A stretch of DNA of 64,000 nucleotides from Edolisoma coerulescens. Its lineage: Eukaryota; Chordata; Aves; Passeriformes; Campephagidae. Numbering within the stretch: position 1 is the stretch's first letter; each line of letters starts with the position of its first letter. The position numbers and the translations under genes were made by a program. The stretch is taken from contig VWZW01005505.1 of NCBI GenBank assembly GCA_013397115.1, forward strand, positions 1,387,880 to 1,451,879, given 5' to 3'. Positions 50,693-59,783 of this stretch are shown in pieces. Under the pieces are notes generated by a model. It did not search any database. It saw nothing but the letters and a program-made list of their open reading frames with translations, and was not told where the DNA came from.

Positions 50693-52710
50693 TATTTAAT
50701 TGTTGTTGTTTCTATGTATAGAATGTGAGTCTTAGCTCCTTATAGAAAGAAATTATTATTTGAGCTAGATGAGATATGGTAGCAATGTGTATATTCAATA
50801 TTTCCAGACAATGAATGACCGGATAGATGCATCAGCTTAACCTCTAATGAACCATTTCAAACTGTCCTCCTACAACGCTATATTTAATTTATGAATTTTA
50901 ATGCACACTGCCTGAAGTTCCAGTCTGATTACACACTTTTTTTTTTACAGGAATGGCAGTTTTAAACATTGCATGTATCAAAGATAGGAACTTTCATATC
51001 AGAATATTATTTTTGCCAGTTAGGTTTTGAGGACTTTCACTAATGAAAAAAGCACCTAAAATTGATTGCGGACAAGTATGATTTGAAAGTGAATTAATAA
51101 TATTGTCTAAACATTTTGATTACAGTCTTTAAATGAATATTGTACATGAACCTGAATATTCTTAAATCAGCAAACTTGAAATTAGCAGTTATTTTAAAAA
51201 TTTTTCTTCCATAATTTAAGTTAGGCTTTTAAAATCCTTAACCAATATCTCTGAAATTAACAGGTGTAACATTGCACAAAACACCCCTGAACTATACATA
51301 AACAAAACCAAAATTAAGTTAATCAGAACCATTAGCTAAATAGTTCTCTGGAAAAGGGGGTCTAATTCAGCAGTAGGAAGAGTGATACTGGTAACAAAAG
51401 TTAAAACTCCCCAAGCTAATTTTTATCCTATATTTTGAAGCAGAAACAGAGCAAGAATCTTTCCTTCAGTTTTATTGGTCAGAGGATTGATCCTGTTTTT
51501 TATCAAACAATACATTGAAATTATGATGACATTAAATAATTAAATCACACAATAAACCTGTAGGAGATTAATTTAAAAGTAGCAGAGGATAAATCTGGCT
51601 GTTTTGAGGCAAAAATATTATTTGATTTATATCTAGGAGTGTTCTGCAGGTAACTATATCTAATTAACACCTCACATCAAACATGGACAAGATGGCACAC
51701 ATGCAACCATTTGGGACTGATGTTAGATCCTCAGAAAAAGCTTTCTATCCTGGCAAGTAATTATAGAGGTGAAGAGAGCGGGGAAAAACACTTATACTGA
51801 AATTAGCCACACCAGTGAAGCCTTTGCAACTGAATCAGCAATCAAGAAAAAAAAAGTAGATGGACTAGAAAAATGAACACATTTGTTTTCTAGTCATAAA
51901 GCAGATAATCAGAGTACTAGATGATCTGCAGAGTATTTAATTGCTGTTGTGGTGAGCATCTATCACACATTAGTGCTGTTACGGATGTTGTTTAAGGTTT
52001 CATTTTAGTCAAATCACATAGCTCTACTTGTATGAGTTGTACTGAAATAGATGACATTACTCACCTGACTAAGCTTAGCAATATTTTACCCATTAGCTCT
52101 AAATTTGTGGGTTAAATTTCTTTTCATAAATAGTTTATAGGCATCATGTTGCTTCTTGCACGTTCATTTCCTTTTTCAGAAATCATCTTTGAGTGTTGGT
52201 TTGTACTGAAAGCAAGTGGCCATTATAACTATTATTTGCTTTCATGAAAAAATGACTAAGTAGCACTAATTCTGGTTTCCATGGTTAGAGATTGTCAATA
52301 AATTATAAACATGAGAGCAACTGACCTTGGGGAAAAATGATAGCTGTAAAGTATACGAAAAATTAAGGGTATTTCGAAAATAATTTTGAGCCACTTATGA
52401 TTATCATTTCTGTAGGTAGTGTGAAAGAGTTAAGTTTATTTTCATAGTAGATGATTTTTTTCTCTTATATGCATGTTTTCTTTAATAATCAAATTTCATT
52501 GCTAGCATTGTGAGTCAAAGTCTACTAACTGATTTTTTCTTCTATGCCTCTGTGGTTTGGTTATTTTCCCCCTCTAGACTATATTTTCTCCTAAAAGAGA
52601 ATATAGCATAACTGACTGTGCTCTAGTATAAATAAAACAAGTTTTTTTGTGTCTTCATTAGGTACAAAGACATTCTATAGAATCCTCTTTAGTATGTTTT
52701 CTCATTAAGC

Positions 52711-53183
52711 TGCAGACGACACCAAGCTGGGCATGAGTGTTGATCTGCTGGACAGTAGGAATGTTCTACAGAGGGATCTAGACAGGCTGGATCGATGGGC
52801 TGAGGCCAACAGTATGAGCTTTAATAAGGCAAGGTGACGGGTCCTGCGCTTGGATTACAACAACCCCATGCAGTGCTGCAGGCTGGGGAAGGGTGGCTTG
52901 AGGGCTGTTCGATGGTAAAGGACTTGGGAGTGCTGGTCAACAGCCAGCTGGATATGAGCCAGTCTGTGCCCAAGTTGCCAAGAAGGCCAGTGGCATCTTA
53001 GTCTGTATCAAGAATTGTGTGGCCAGCAGAACCAGGGCAGAGATCATCCCTCTATACTCAGCACTGGTGAGGCTATGCCTCAAGTATTTCGTCCAGTTTT
53101 GAGTCCCTCACTTCAAAAAGGAAGTTGAGGTGCTGGAGCGTGTCCAGAGAAGGGCAACAAAGCTGGTGAAGGATGTAAAACGT
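52711..53183 (+). mobile_element. CR1 LINE ORF2 part, left half of a split copy
   Basis: The piece opens at the reverse-transcriptase catalytic block, which translates as ADDTKLG (from 52712). It continues with the typical D-DRL-RWAEANSM-FNK block before an in-frame stop near 52836. Nucleotide similarity to CR1 continues through the GTGTCCAGAGAAGGGCAAC stretch near 53140 up to about 53180. There a minus-strand CR1 interrupts it. The rest resumes at 53598. It is 5'-truncated at the catalytic block and carries stops, so it is inactive. Confidence 0.9.
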
Positions 53184-53597
53184 ATCACAGAATCATAGAA
53201 TATCATGATTTGGAAGGGACCCACCAGGATCAAGTCCAACTCCCAGCCCTGCACAGGACAGCCCCAACAAGCCCACCATGTGCCTGAGAGTGTTGTCCAA
53301 ACACTGCAAGTCAAGCTTGGTGCTGTGACAATTCCCCTGGGAAAATCTTTCCAATGCCCAGCCACCCTATGCGTGAAGAGCCTTTTCCCAATATCCCAAC
53401 CTAACTTACCCTGACTGAGCTTCGTGCTCTTCCCTTGAGTTCTGTCATTGCTCACCAGAGATAAGAGATCAGGGCCTGCTCCTCTGCTTCCTTTCATAAA
53501 GAAGTTGGACATCCCCAGCTCCCCACCATCCCTTCTACAACTTCATCACTGTGCCCTCTTCATGTACTCCTCAAAATTTCTCATCTTTCTAATATGG
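53184..53597 (-). mobile_element. CR1 LINE inserted inside another CR1
   Basis: On the plus strand it begins TCACAGAATCATAGAATATC, the reversed CR1 3' end. On the minus strand it holds the short 3' UTR and the C-terminal part of ORF2 with a HW--FPRGIVTAPSL block, within the 134-codon frame at 53108-53512. It closely resembles the copy at 29.9 kb, though about 40 bases near 53280-53320 are shortened. Its 5' edge is placed where sequence of the interrupted plus-strand CR1 resumes (CCTGTGAGCAGTGG, from about 53598). The last 80 bases before that edge are too diverged to assign firmly. Confidence 0.88.
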
Positions 53598-53993
53598 CCT
53601 GTGAGCAGTGGCTAAGGGAGTGGGTCTGTTTAGCCTGGAGAAGAGGAGGCTCAGAGAAGAAAGTTCTCTACAACTGCCTGAAAGGAGGTTGTAACAAAAG
53701 TGGGAGTCAGTCTCTTCTGCCATATCTCATGTGAAAGGCTGAGAGAAAATGGTCTTAAATTGCACTAGCGAGGCTCAGATTAGATATTAGAAAAAAATTT
53801 CACTGAAAGAGTGGATAAGCGTTGGAATAAATTGCTCAGGGAGGTGGTGGAGCCACTGTCTCTGGAAGAGTTCAAGAAGTGTCTGGATGTGGCACTTGGA
53901 GATATGGTTTAGGTGTGATTATGGTGGTGATGGGTTGATGGTTGGACTAGAAGAACTCGAAGATCTCTTCCAGCCTTGATGATTCTATGATTA
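53598..53993 (+). mobile_element. CR1 LINE ORF2 end and 3' tail, right half of the split copy
   Basis: Continues the plus-strand CR1 at the GTTTAGCCTGGAGAAGAGGA block, then the C-terminal ORF2 stretch (GATTAGATATTAGAAAAAAA-like) and the tail GATCTCTTCCAGCCTTGATG followed by ATTCTATGATTA. The two halves together give an ordered, nearly complete 3' CR1 of about 870 bases, which shows that the minus-strand copy came later. No gene is affected. Confidence 0.92.
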
Positions 53994-54892
53994 CGTGCTT
54001 ATGTCCTGCAGAATAAGAGAATAATGACTTTTTCTCAGTTGTACAGTAACCTGTAGCACCAGAAATGTTTTCTCTTCCTTTTAAATAGGTATTACTCAAA
54101 TATTTCCAAAACTTCCATAAAGTATACTATGCACATACGCAAGAATCATAGTCCTTTACTTCAAATTCTTAGTTCCTTTATTGAGATGTGGTCTAAATCA
54201 CGGGACTAGTCCCATTTACTTAAGTGGTGCTGCAGTGCAAGGGCACGCGCAGGATGTGTGTCCAGAATGCATTCTGTTCTGTGGTTACTGAGACACTAGC
54301 ACACCAAATGACTAAAATTTTCTATTTTTGCTCCCGAAGAAAGAAGACGCTCCCGGAACAGATAAGCAGAATGTTGAATTTTCTATCTGATTGTGAAACT
54401 AGTTTTGAACACCTAATAACAGACCCTGTAACTTAGTGCCAGTGTGTTTGATCAAATGTTTTTTCAGGTTGCTAAATACGAGCTATATTGCTTTCCAAAG
54501 GCTTTTACATCATTTGTTTTTAACTCCTGCAATGATTCTTCCTTTCACTTACCATTTACTCTCATTTACCAGGCATTTTAGTATCTTGGCTCTTTTAGTT
54601 TATGTGATGGCACTTGTTTATCCATGACAACTCATGTTATTAATTTCACACAGAAAATGTACCATTATGAAAAAAACTGCCAAAAAGCATGAGCTATAAT
54701 CAAGTACTTCATACAAAAATGAGTTATGTCTCAATATCATAAGAAAGGATCCATTTTTCAGCACCCAAACCACCTTAGAATTCATCATCCATTCTGTTTT
54801 CTCATGTACTGTGGATATCAAATGATTAGCTAACAGACATCTTTTACATATCAAATGCAAGTTCTGACTAGTAAGATATTTTAACCACACTA
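53994..54892. other. Gene-free host DNA
   Basis: Unique-looking sequence between the nested CR1s and the C/A-rich tract. No gene, RNA or repeat recognised. Two short plus-strand open frames of 63-70 codons carry no recognisable domain. Confidence 0.5.
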
Positions 54893-55015
54893 TTAAAAAA
54901 ACAAAACCAAAACCAAAACCAGCCAGCCAGACAACATCCCCTGACGAAAAAGAAACCCAGACAAAAAAAATCCCAACCCCCCAACCAACCAAAAAAACTC
55001 CAAAAAACCCACCAG
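54893..55015. repeat. C/A-rich tract with CCAAAA units
   Basis: About 120 bases almost free of T, with repeated CCAAAA (54902-54920), CCAGCCAG and AACCCCCCAACCAACC. The complementary strand is G/T-rich with TTTTGG units. The 136-codon minus-strand open frame at 54618-55028 owes its length to this bias (Gly, Val, Phe, Trp) and is not a credible protein. Confidence 0.8.
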
Positions 55016-55646
55016 GATTTATTTTCATATGTTGGTAGACTATATGAAATCCGAATTTTTTTTTACCAACTTGGCAGTTGTTTATTCCTTTATGAACAAA
55101 TTCTGTTGCTTTTGCTCAGAAAACATGTATGACATACATATTATCATTTTTTCAAAAGACAATACTCTGTGTTTGGGGGACTAACCTTTCCCAGACCATG
55201 CAGTGCCTTACTGGATATCTCCCTTGCTTTGTTCCAGATTTGGTGAATATGATATATTGAATTATAGCCAGTTGCTTATCATTGAAGGAGGGAAACGTGC
55301 ACAACTGGTAATAGTATTCATTCCATCGGACATACCTTTTCAATGGAGACCTTTATTTTCAATTCTGCTTGATTTTAAGCACCCTGTTTTTCTTTATTTT
55401 TTTAATATACCACCAGAATGAATCCTTGCTGCTTCTTAGGGTAACCCATCTTATATATATATATATATCCATATGGGTCTGTGTGTGTAAATACATGCAA
55501 AGCAGAGGTCTAGACTTTCATAAAATTTCTGGAGTTCCACCCACCCACAGAGGAAAAAGCTGTATCTGAATTCAAGGTAGAGGGAGAAAAAGTGCAATCC
55601 AACTGCTGAAGAAAAAATGTCGAGGCAGCCTTGCTGCAAGGCATTT
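55016..55646. other. Gene-free host DNA with a TA microsatellite
   Basis: No supported gene. A pure TA run lies at 55452-55468, with a GTGTGTGT run soon after (near 55480). Overlapping open frames of 63-72 codons on both strands show no domain. Confidence 0.5.
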
Positions 55647-56212
55647 AGAATCACAGGACCCTAGAACAATCTGGGTTGGAAGAGATCTTAAAGATAATCT
55701 AATTCCAACCCCTCTGCCCTAGGCAAGGATACCTTCCATTAGATCAGGTTGCTCAAAGCCAATCTGGCCTTGAACGCTTCCATGGATGGAGCACACACAG
55801 CTTGTCTGGGAGACCTGTTCCAGTGCCTCACCACCCTCATAGTAAAGAATTTATGCCCAATATCTAATCTAAACCTTCTCTCTTTAATTTTAAACCCATT
55901 CTCCCTTGTCTCATCACTACATGCCCTTGTAAATAGTCCTTCTCTTGCTTTCTTGTAGGCCTCCTTTAGGTACTGGAAGGCTGCTCCAAAGTTTTCCTTC
56001 AGCCTTGTCTCCTTCAGATTGAACAACCCCAACTCTCTCACGGTGTCTCCATTGAAGGGGTGATCCAGCCCACTGAGTATCTTTTTGACCCTCCTCTGGA
56101 TTTATTGGCCTTTTTATGCTGGGGGCCCCGGAGCTGCACACACTTCTTCAGATGAGATCTCATGAGAGTGGAGTAGAGGAGGAGAATCAGCTCCCTCGGC
56201 CTGCTGGTACCT
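55647..56212 (-). mobile_element. CR1 LINE, 5'-truncated, of a different subfamily
   Basis: On the plus strand it starts AGAATCACAGGACCCTAGAA and runs through reversed CR1 tail, 3' UTR and ORF2 C-terminus to about 56212. The minus frame at 55739-56041 is an intact-looking CR1 ORF2 ending. It shows the FRLDI--KFFT-RVVRHWN block and stops shortly after ARLALSNLI. The 3' UTR is much shorter than in the copies at 29.9 and 53.2 kb, and the wording of the tail differs, so this is another CR1 lineage (the kind well known from chicken). Upstream ORF2 is missing. Confidence 0.93.
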
Positions 56213-56306
56213 GTAGCTTCAAAAATAATAGTTTAGAACGTAGACGGGTATCTAGAAGAACTTATTTTAAAATGAAGGGACCTGACTATACCACTCGTGA
56301 AAGAAT

Positions 56307-56412
56307 TACAGAATCACAGAATCACAGAATATGCTGAGTTAGAAGTGACCCACAAGGATCATCGAGTCAAGCTCCTGGCCATGCACAGGACCATCCTCAG
56401 TGCCTCTGAGTT
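56307..56412 (-). mobile_element. CR1 LINE, short 3' end
   Basis: ACAGAATCACAGAATCACAG followed by AATATGCTGAGTT and GACCCACAAGGATCATCGAG marks a reversed CR1 3' end with about 100 bases of 3' UTR. The tail wording matches the copies at 29.9 and 53.2 kb, so it belongs to their group and not to that of the neighbour at 55.6 kb. Only 94 bases separate the two insertions. Confidence 0.9.
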
Positions 56413-58384
56413 CCTGACGATACAAATCTTCATTGGAAAATATTTTCATGAAATCATGAAACAATACTAAACACTGTTTTAGTAAAGAGCACCAGTAAAA
56501 TGAAGGAATCCTGTTTAGCTAATGTCACCTTAAGCTTCACTAATACTCATGAGAAGGAATTTTTTGCTAGAGCTGTACATAGTTCAACCTTCATACTGGG
56601 CTTTTTTGTTTAAATTTAACTGTTATTTAAAAAAAAGATCCTGGATTATGTCTGTGTTTCTTTAGGTATGATTTGTAATTTTGTCTTTAACTTAAGTCCA
56701 CCCTCCATTTAACCAGCACTCCAGTCCTGTCATCAATAAAACTTTGAGTTTTGGGGGAAATCCATGACCAGAAATGTCACAGATTAAACTGTTGGCAGCT
56801 CTGACAAGGCAACATTGTTAATGTTGCCATGGCAGAAATTCCACATAATTTAGTACTAAAGGCCTTTGTTGTTTTGATGTTTCTTGCTTTTATGTATTGC
56901 CTGAGTGCTGTGTACGCAGAGATAACATTCATATGTATCACATTGCAACTCTTGGTTTACTTTGGATTTATAAATGATTCACAACAAATTCAATCACACT
57001 GTATGTCTTTGAAGGTTCGGTACTCTATGAATAACCAAGTCCCTAGGGTAGATGGAAAATTATTGCACATACATTTGAAATAACTTTCAGTATTATACAA
57101 GTGGGGATGATGATGGAGTTGTATGTTCTAGAGTATAGGAATATGATAATGGCATATAGTCATTTAAATAAATGATAAATATGCTTCCACCATCTTAACA
57201 AATGAAGCAATTTAAAATGTAAGTTGAACAACAATAAGGACTCAGGAGAGATAAGAGAAAGCAGAAAATAAAAACAGAGCTAAGACAGCAACAAAAGACA
57301 GAAAAGCAATGAGCTCCAAAGGAAAAAGACGGAAAAAACCCCAAGCGTCATGTCCCAGTGTGGCCTTGTTTCAGGATTATGCATACTGAAAAGTGTTTAT
57401 GGGAATTTAGAGCACTGAAGCGTTGTCCATATCTGTCATGATGAGTCAGAATATGTTGTATATCGTGGAAGTTACTGGTACCCAGACACTTCTCTGCAAA
57501 ATATTATGGACCAGTCACACACCAAGGTTAACCGTTCTTTGCAAGGATGTATGAGATTCTACAAAAAAATAAAAGGAGTTGTATTTAGCTACTGTCAGTA
57601 TTAGAGTTTCACAGAATATGAATGTGTGTTCAAAATGGAAAAAATACTGTGTATATATGTGAGAAATCTTGTTTTTTTCTATAAGCATAAGGGTCAGTTT
57701 TAAAATTGTCAGACAAAAAAATAAACATCTCCATGAGTAAACATATGAAGAGATTAATATTCTTTAGATGATGAAATAAACCTCTCAGAGGTAAATCATC
57801 TTTTATAAGATTATGATACCTTCTTTGCCATTAGACTAATTATTTCAGACTTTACCAAACTCAACCAGCTCCTAAGAATTGAAGAGTTTTTGGCTAAATC
57901 TTTCCAGTGCATGTTTATAATTCTTTATTCACTTTTACTGTGAAGTTTTGACCCACTTTTCATTTAAGTCTTTGTTATTGTCCAATTATAAGAGATGTAA
58001 TAAAGTGTCCAGATTAGAGAATTAGAAAGGAAGTGTAAGATCACCCCTCCACTGCCAAAGCACATGTGTGCTAGTGTCAGAAATTCTAAGTTTAGGCTTG
58101 CAATATTTAACACTGCAGCTGTTAGTAAAGCCAAATTAGCTGTAACTTTGGAAATTTTATTCTGTGTTGCAGAAAAATCCGGTACTGTGATAGTGCAGTC
58201 TCTGGGTTTTCTTTGGTGTTAAGATCAACAGATTTCCAATTCTCACATGGGAGCCATACATTAACCTCAGCAGGTAATCTTTGCTTCATTTACTCCAGTA
58301 ATTTTAACTCTTTGATGCCCAGGAAGCATTACCAAGCCTCTTGGCATTCCACTGGTTTGATACTGACTGGATTTCAATCTTGGC
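56413..58384. other. Gene-free A/T-rich host DNA
   Basis: No supported gene. A purine-rich stretch lies at about 57236-57345. The 84-codon plus frame at 56829-57083 has a hydrophobic N-terminal half but no start context or homology that I can name. The left edge of the retroviral piece is uncertain and could reach down to about 58200. Confidence 0.45.
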
Positions 58385-59141
58385 TTATTTATGGCCAGAC
58401 TTTACCAGCTCAGTAGCTGCACAGGGCACCATTTTAGCAGAAGTTTGCTGACCTTGACAATTATCTGTAATTTCAATTTTAATTAAGGGTCTTAATGCTA
58501 CTTCCTCGTCATCAGACTCCAAAGTAAACGATGTCTTGCTCTTTATCAGAACAACAGATTCACTCACTGTCTGTGAACTTCTCCACCAAACACAAAAGGT
58601 CTGTCACAAGACCATGTTTCTGAGAATGTTACAGGTTCTACATCCTGCAATTCTTTCCCTACAGTTCTTTCACACATGTTCCAAAGCTCCATCTGAAGCT
58701 TCCTAAAATGATCATGGTCAGCAGCAAGCAGCAGCTCTGCCTGCAGCCCTTTTTTCATTTTCTTTATTTAACTGAGAGTACAATTCTTTCACCAAATCTT
58801 GTAAAACTAGTAGTATTTCATTTTCAAGTTTCTGATTAGCCAATCGCTCTTTATCCCAATTTCCTTATGCCAAGTCCCCTCCAGAGGAGGGGTGGAATTA
58901 GTCACCCCTCTGCCCCAGGTAGAGGGGAGACTAACAAATTTTTGAGGGAGGACAAAAAAATATTTTCTTTACACCAGCCACCCAGGGTAGCCATTTTTCT
59001 AGAATTTCCCCGAGACGGAGCTACACAACCCACACACAAATTCCCTCAGAGGAAATTCTTCTCAAAATTTTCAAAAGTTAACACAAGCTCCTCAGAACAA
59101 GGCTATGACAAGTTTTCCAAATGTTCATACAGAAGAACAGC
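58385..59141 (-). mobile_element. ERVL-like endogenous retrovirus, leader and broken gag start
   Basis: Read on the minus strand from the primer binding site. A leader of about 280 bases is followed by a charged, probably coiled-coil stretch with no visible start codon (about 58858 down to 58718). Reading continues in a second frame (58758-58564) and a third (58567-58385). Together these look like the beginning of a gag gene broken by at least two frameshifts. There is no protease, polymerase or envelope part and no second LTR in the window, so the provirus is truncated. The gag assignment is from position after LTR and primer site, not from a recognised motif. The left limit is approximate. 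The copy cannot make functional proteins. Confidence 0.65.
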
Positions 59142-59159
59142 ATCCCAATTCTGACACCA
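59142..59159 (-). other. Retroviral primer binding site, tRNA-Leu type
   Basis: On the minus strand TGGTGTCAGAATTGGGAT, starting six bases after the LTR. It matches the complement of the tRNA-Leu 3' end (TGGTGTCAGGAGTGGGAT) in 16 of 18 positions. A leucine-tRNA primer is the hallmark of ERV-L class elements in mammals and birds. Its position between LTR and gag-like region fixes the orientation and identifies the LTR as the 5' one. Confidence 0.85.
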
Positions 59160-59246
59160 AAATAATGTTATGATCCAATTATAAGAAATGACTCTGCTCA
59201 GATTAAGGTGCAAACAAGACGATGTGCCAAAGTCAATGGTATGGAT

Positions 59247-59252
59247 TTTATT
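59247..59252 (-). terminator. LTR polyadenylation signal AATAAA
   Basis: AATAAA on the minus strand inside the LTR, at the distance from the LTR 3' end expected for an ERV R region. It would end retroviral transcripts; in a truncated copy it may act as a cryptic signal only. Confidence 0.6.
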
Positions 59253-59510
59253 TAACAGGAAATGTGAGGCAGAGAGAGAAAGAAATAGGAAGAGAGAAGG
59301 TGGGGGAAACAGAAAGAGAGTCAGAGAGAGAGGAGAGATTAAAAATAAATATTTTACTACTGCATGGATTCCTGCGGCATCCTGCTGGTCCTTCTTCACC
59401 TTGGTCTTTGGTGTTGGGGTCCCGAGTTGTTCTTCTGGAGGTACCACTTTCGTACAGTTCAAGTCCTGGGTATTCATGGGGTAGAGATACTGTTCTCATA
59501 ACTTGAAACG

Positions 59511-59542
59511 GCATGTGCATAAGCATGTGCATAAGCATGTGC
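59511..59542. repeat. 12-base tandem repeat inside the LTR (2.7 copies)
   Basis: GCATGTGCATAA occurs twice (59511-59522, 59523-59534) followed by a partial GCATGTGC (59535-59542), all identical. It lies in the U3 part of the LTR, where short duplicated blocks often serve as transcription-factor sites. Each unit contains GCATGTGC, resembling an E-box-like core. Confidence 0.85.
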
Positions 59543-59783
59543 TTCCCTACCCCCCATCTGAACTTTTGTCCAGATGCTAACCAAACCTTTACCTCAGTTA
59601 GGCCTGGAATTAGCTGCTTCCTGCTGTGCCATCTGCACTTATCTCAAGTTCTGCTGTGGTGGCTTATCTTATGGGCACAGTGTTTTGGACATTTAACTGC
59701 ATTCTTTAAGTCTTCACAGTCTCAAATTACTTCAACTGAAAAGACAGTAGGTTTACTGTGATGGTATCTTAAAGCCCATCACA

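Larger units (their letters stand above)
45726..52710. other. Gene-free A/T-rich host DNA
   Basis: No supported gene. Contains an A/C-rich tract (about 48048-48090), a (TTATG)n-like repeat at 50.65 kb, and open frames of 99 (45950-46249, minus), 96 (46910-47200, plus) and 117 codons (49464-49817, plus) without recognisable domains. Confidence 0.5.
59166..59783 (-). mobile_element. ERVL-like 5' LTR
   Basis: A 618-base LTR. On the plus strand it begins TGTTATGATC and ends GCCCATCACA, giving the canonical TG...CA termini. In its own orientation it carries an AATAAA signal (plus positions 59247-59252) about 80 bases before its 3' end, followed by a short R/U5 and the primer binding site. It also holds a purine-rich block (plus 59267-59340) and a 12-base tandem repeat (59511-59542). 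The outer end forms an 8-base inverted repeat (TGTGATGG...CCATCACA, 59757-59783). Several open frames of 82-124 codons across it are by-products. The absence of a 3' LTR prevents an age estimate from LTR divergence. Confidence 0.82.

Noticed and set aside
53108..53512. 134-codon minus-strand open frame
   Set aside because: It is the ORF2 C-terminus and 3' UTR of the inner CR1, running on into the outer CR1; not a host gene.
54618..55028. 136-codon minus-strand open frame rich in Gly, Val, Phe and Trp
   Set aside because: Its first 45 codons are the translation of the T-poor C/A-rich tract; stop codons are missing because of base bias, not selection.
59103..59477. 124-codon minus-strand frame and overlapping plus-strand frames of 94-98 codons
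   Set aside because: All lie across the ERVL-like LTR and its purine-rich block; LTRs are noncoding here.
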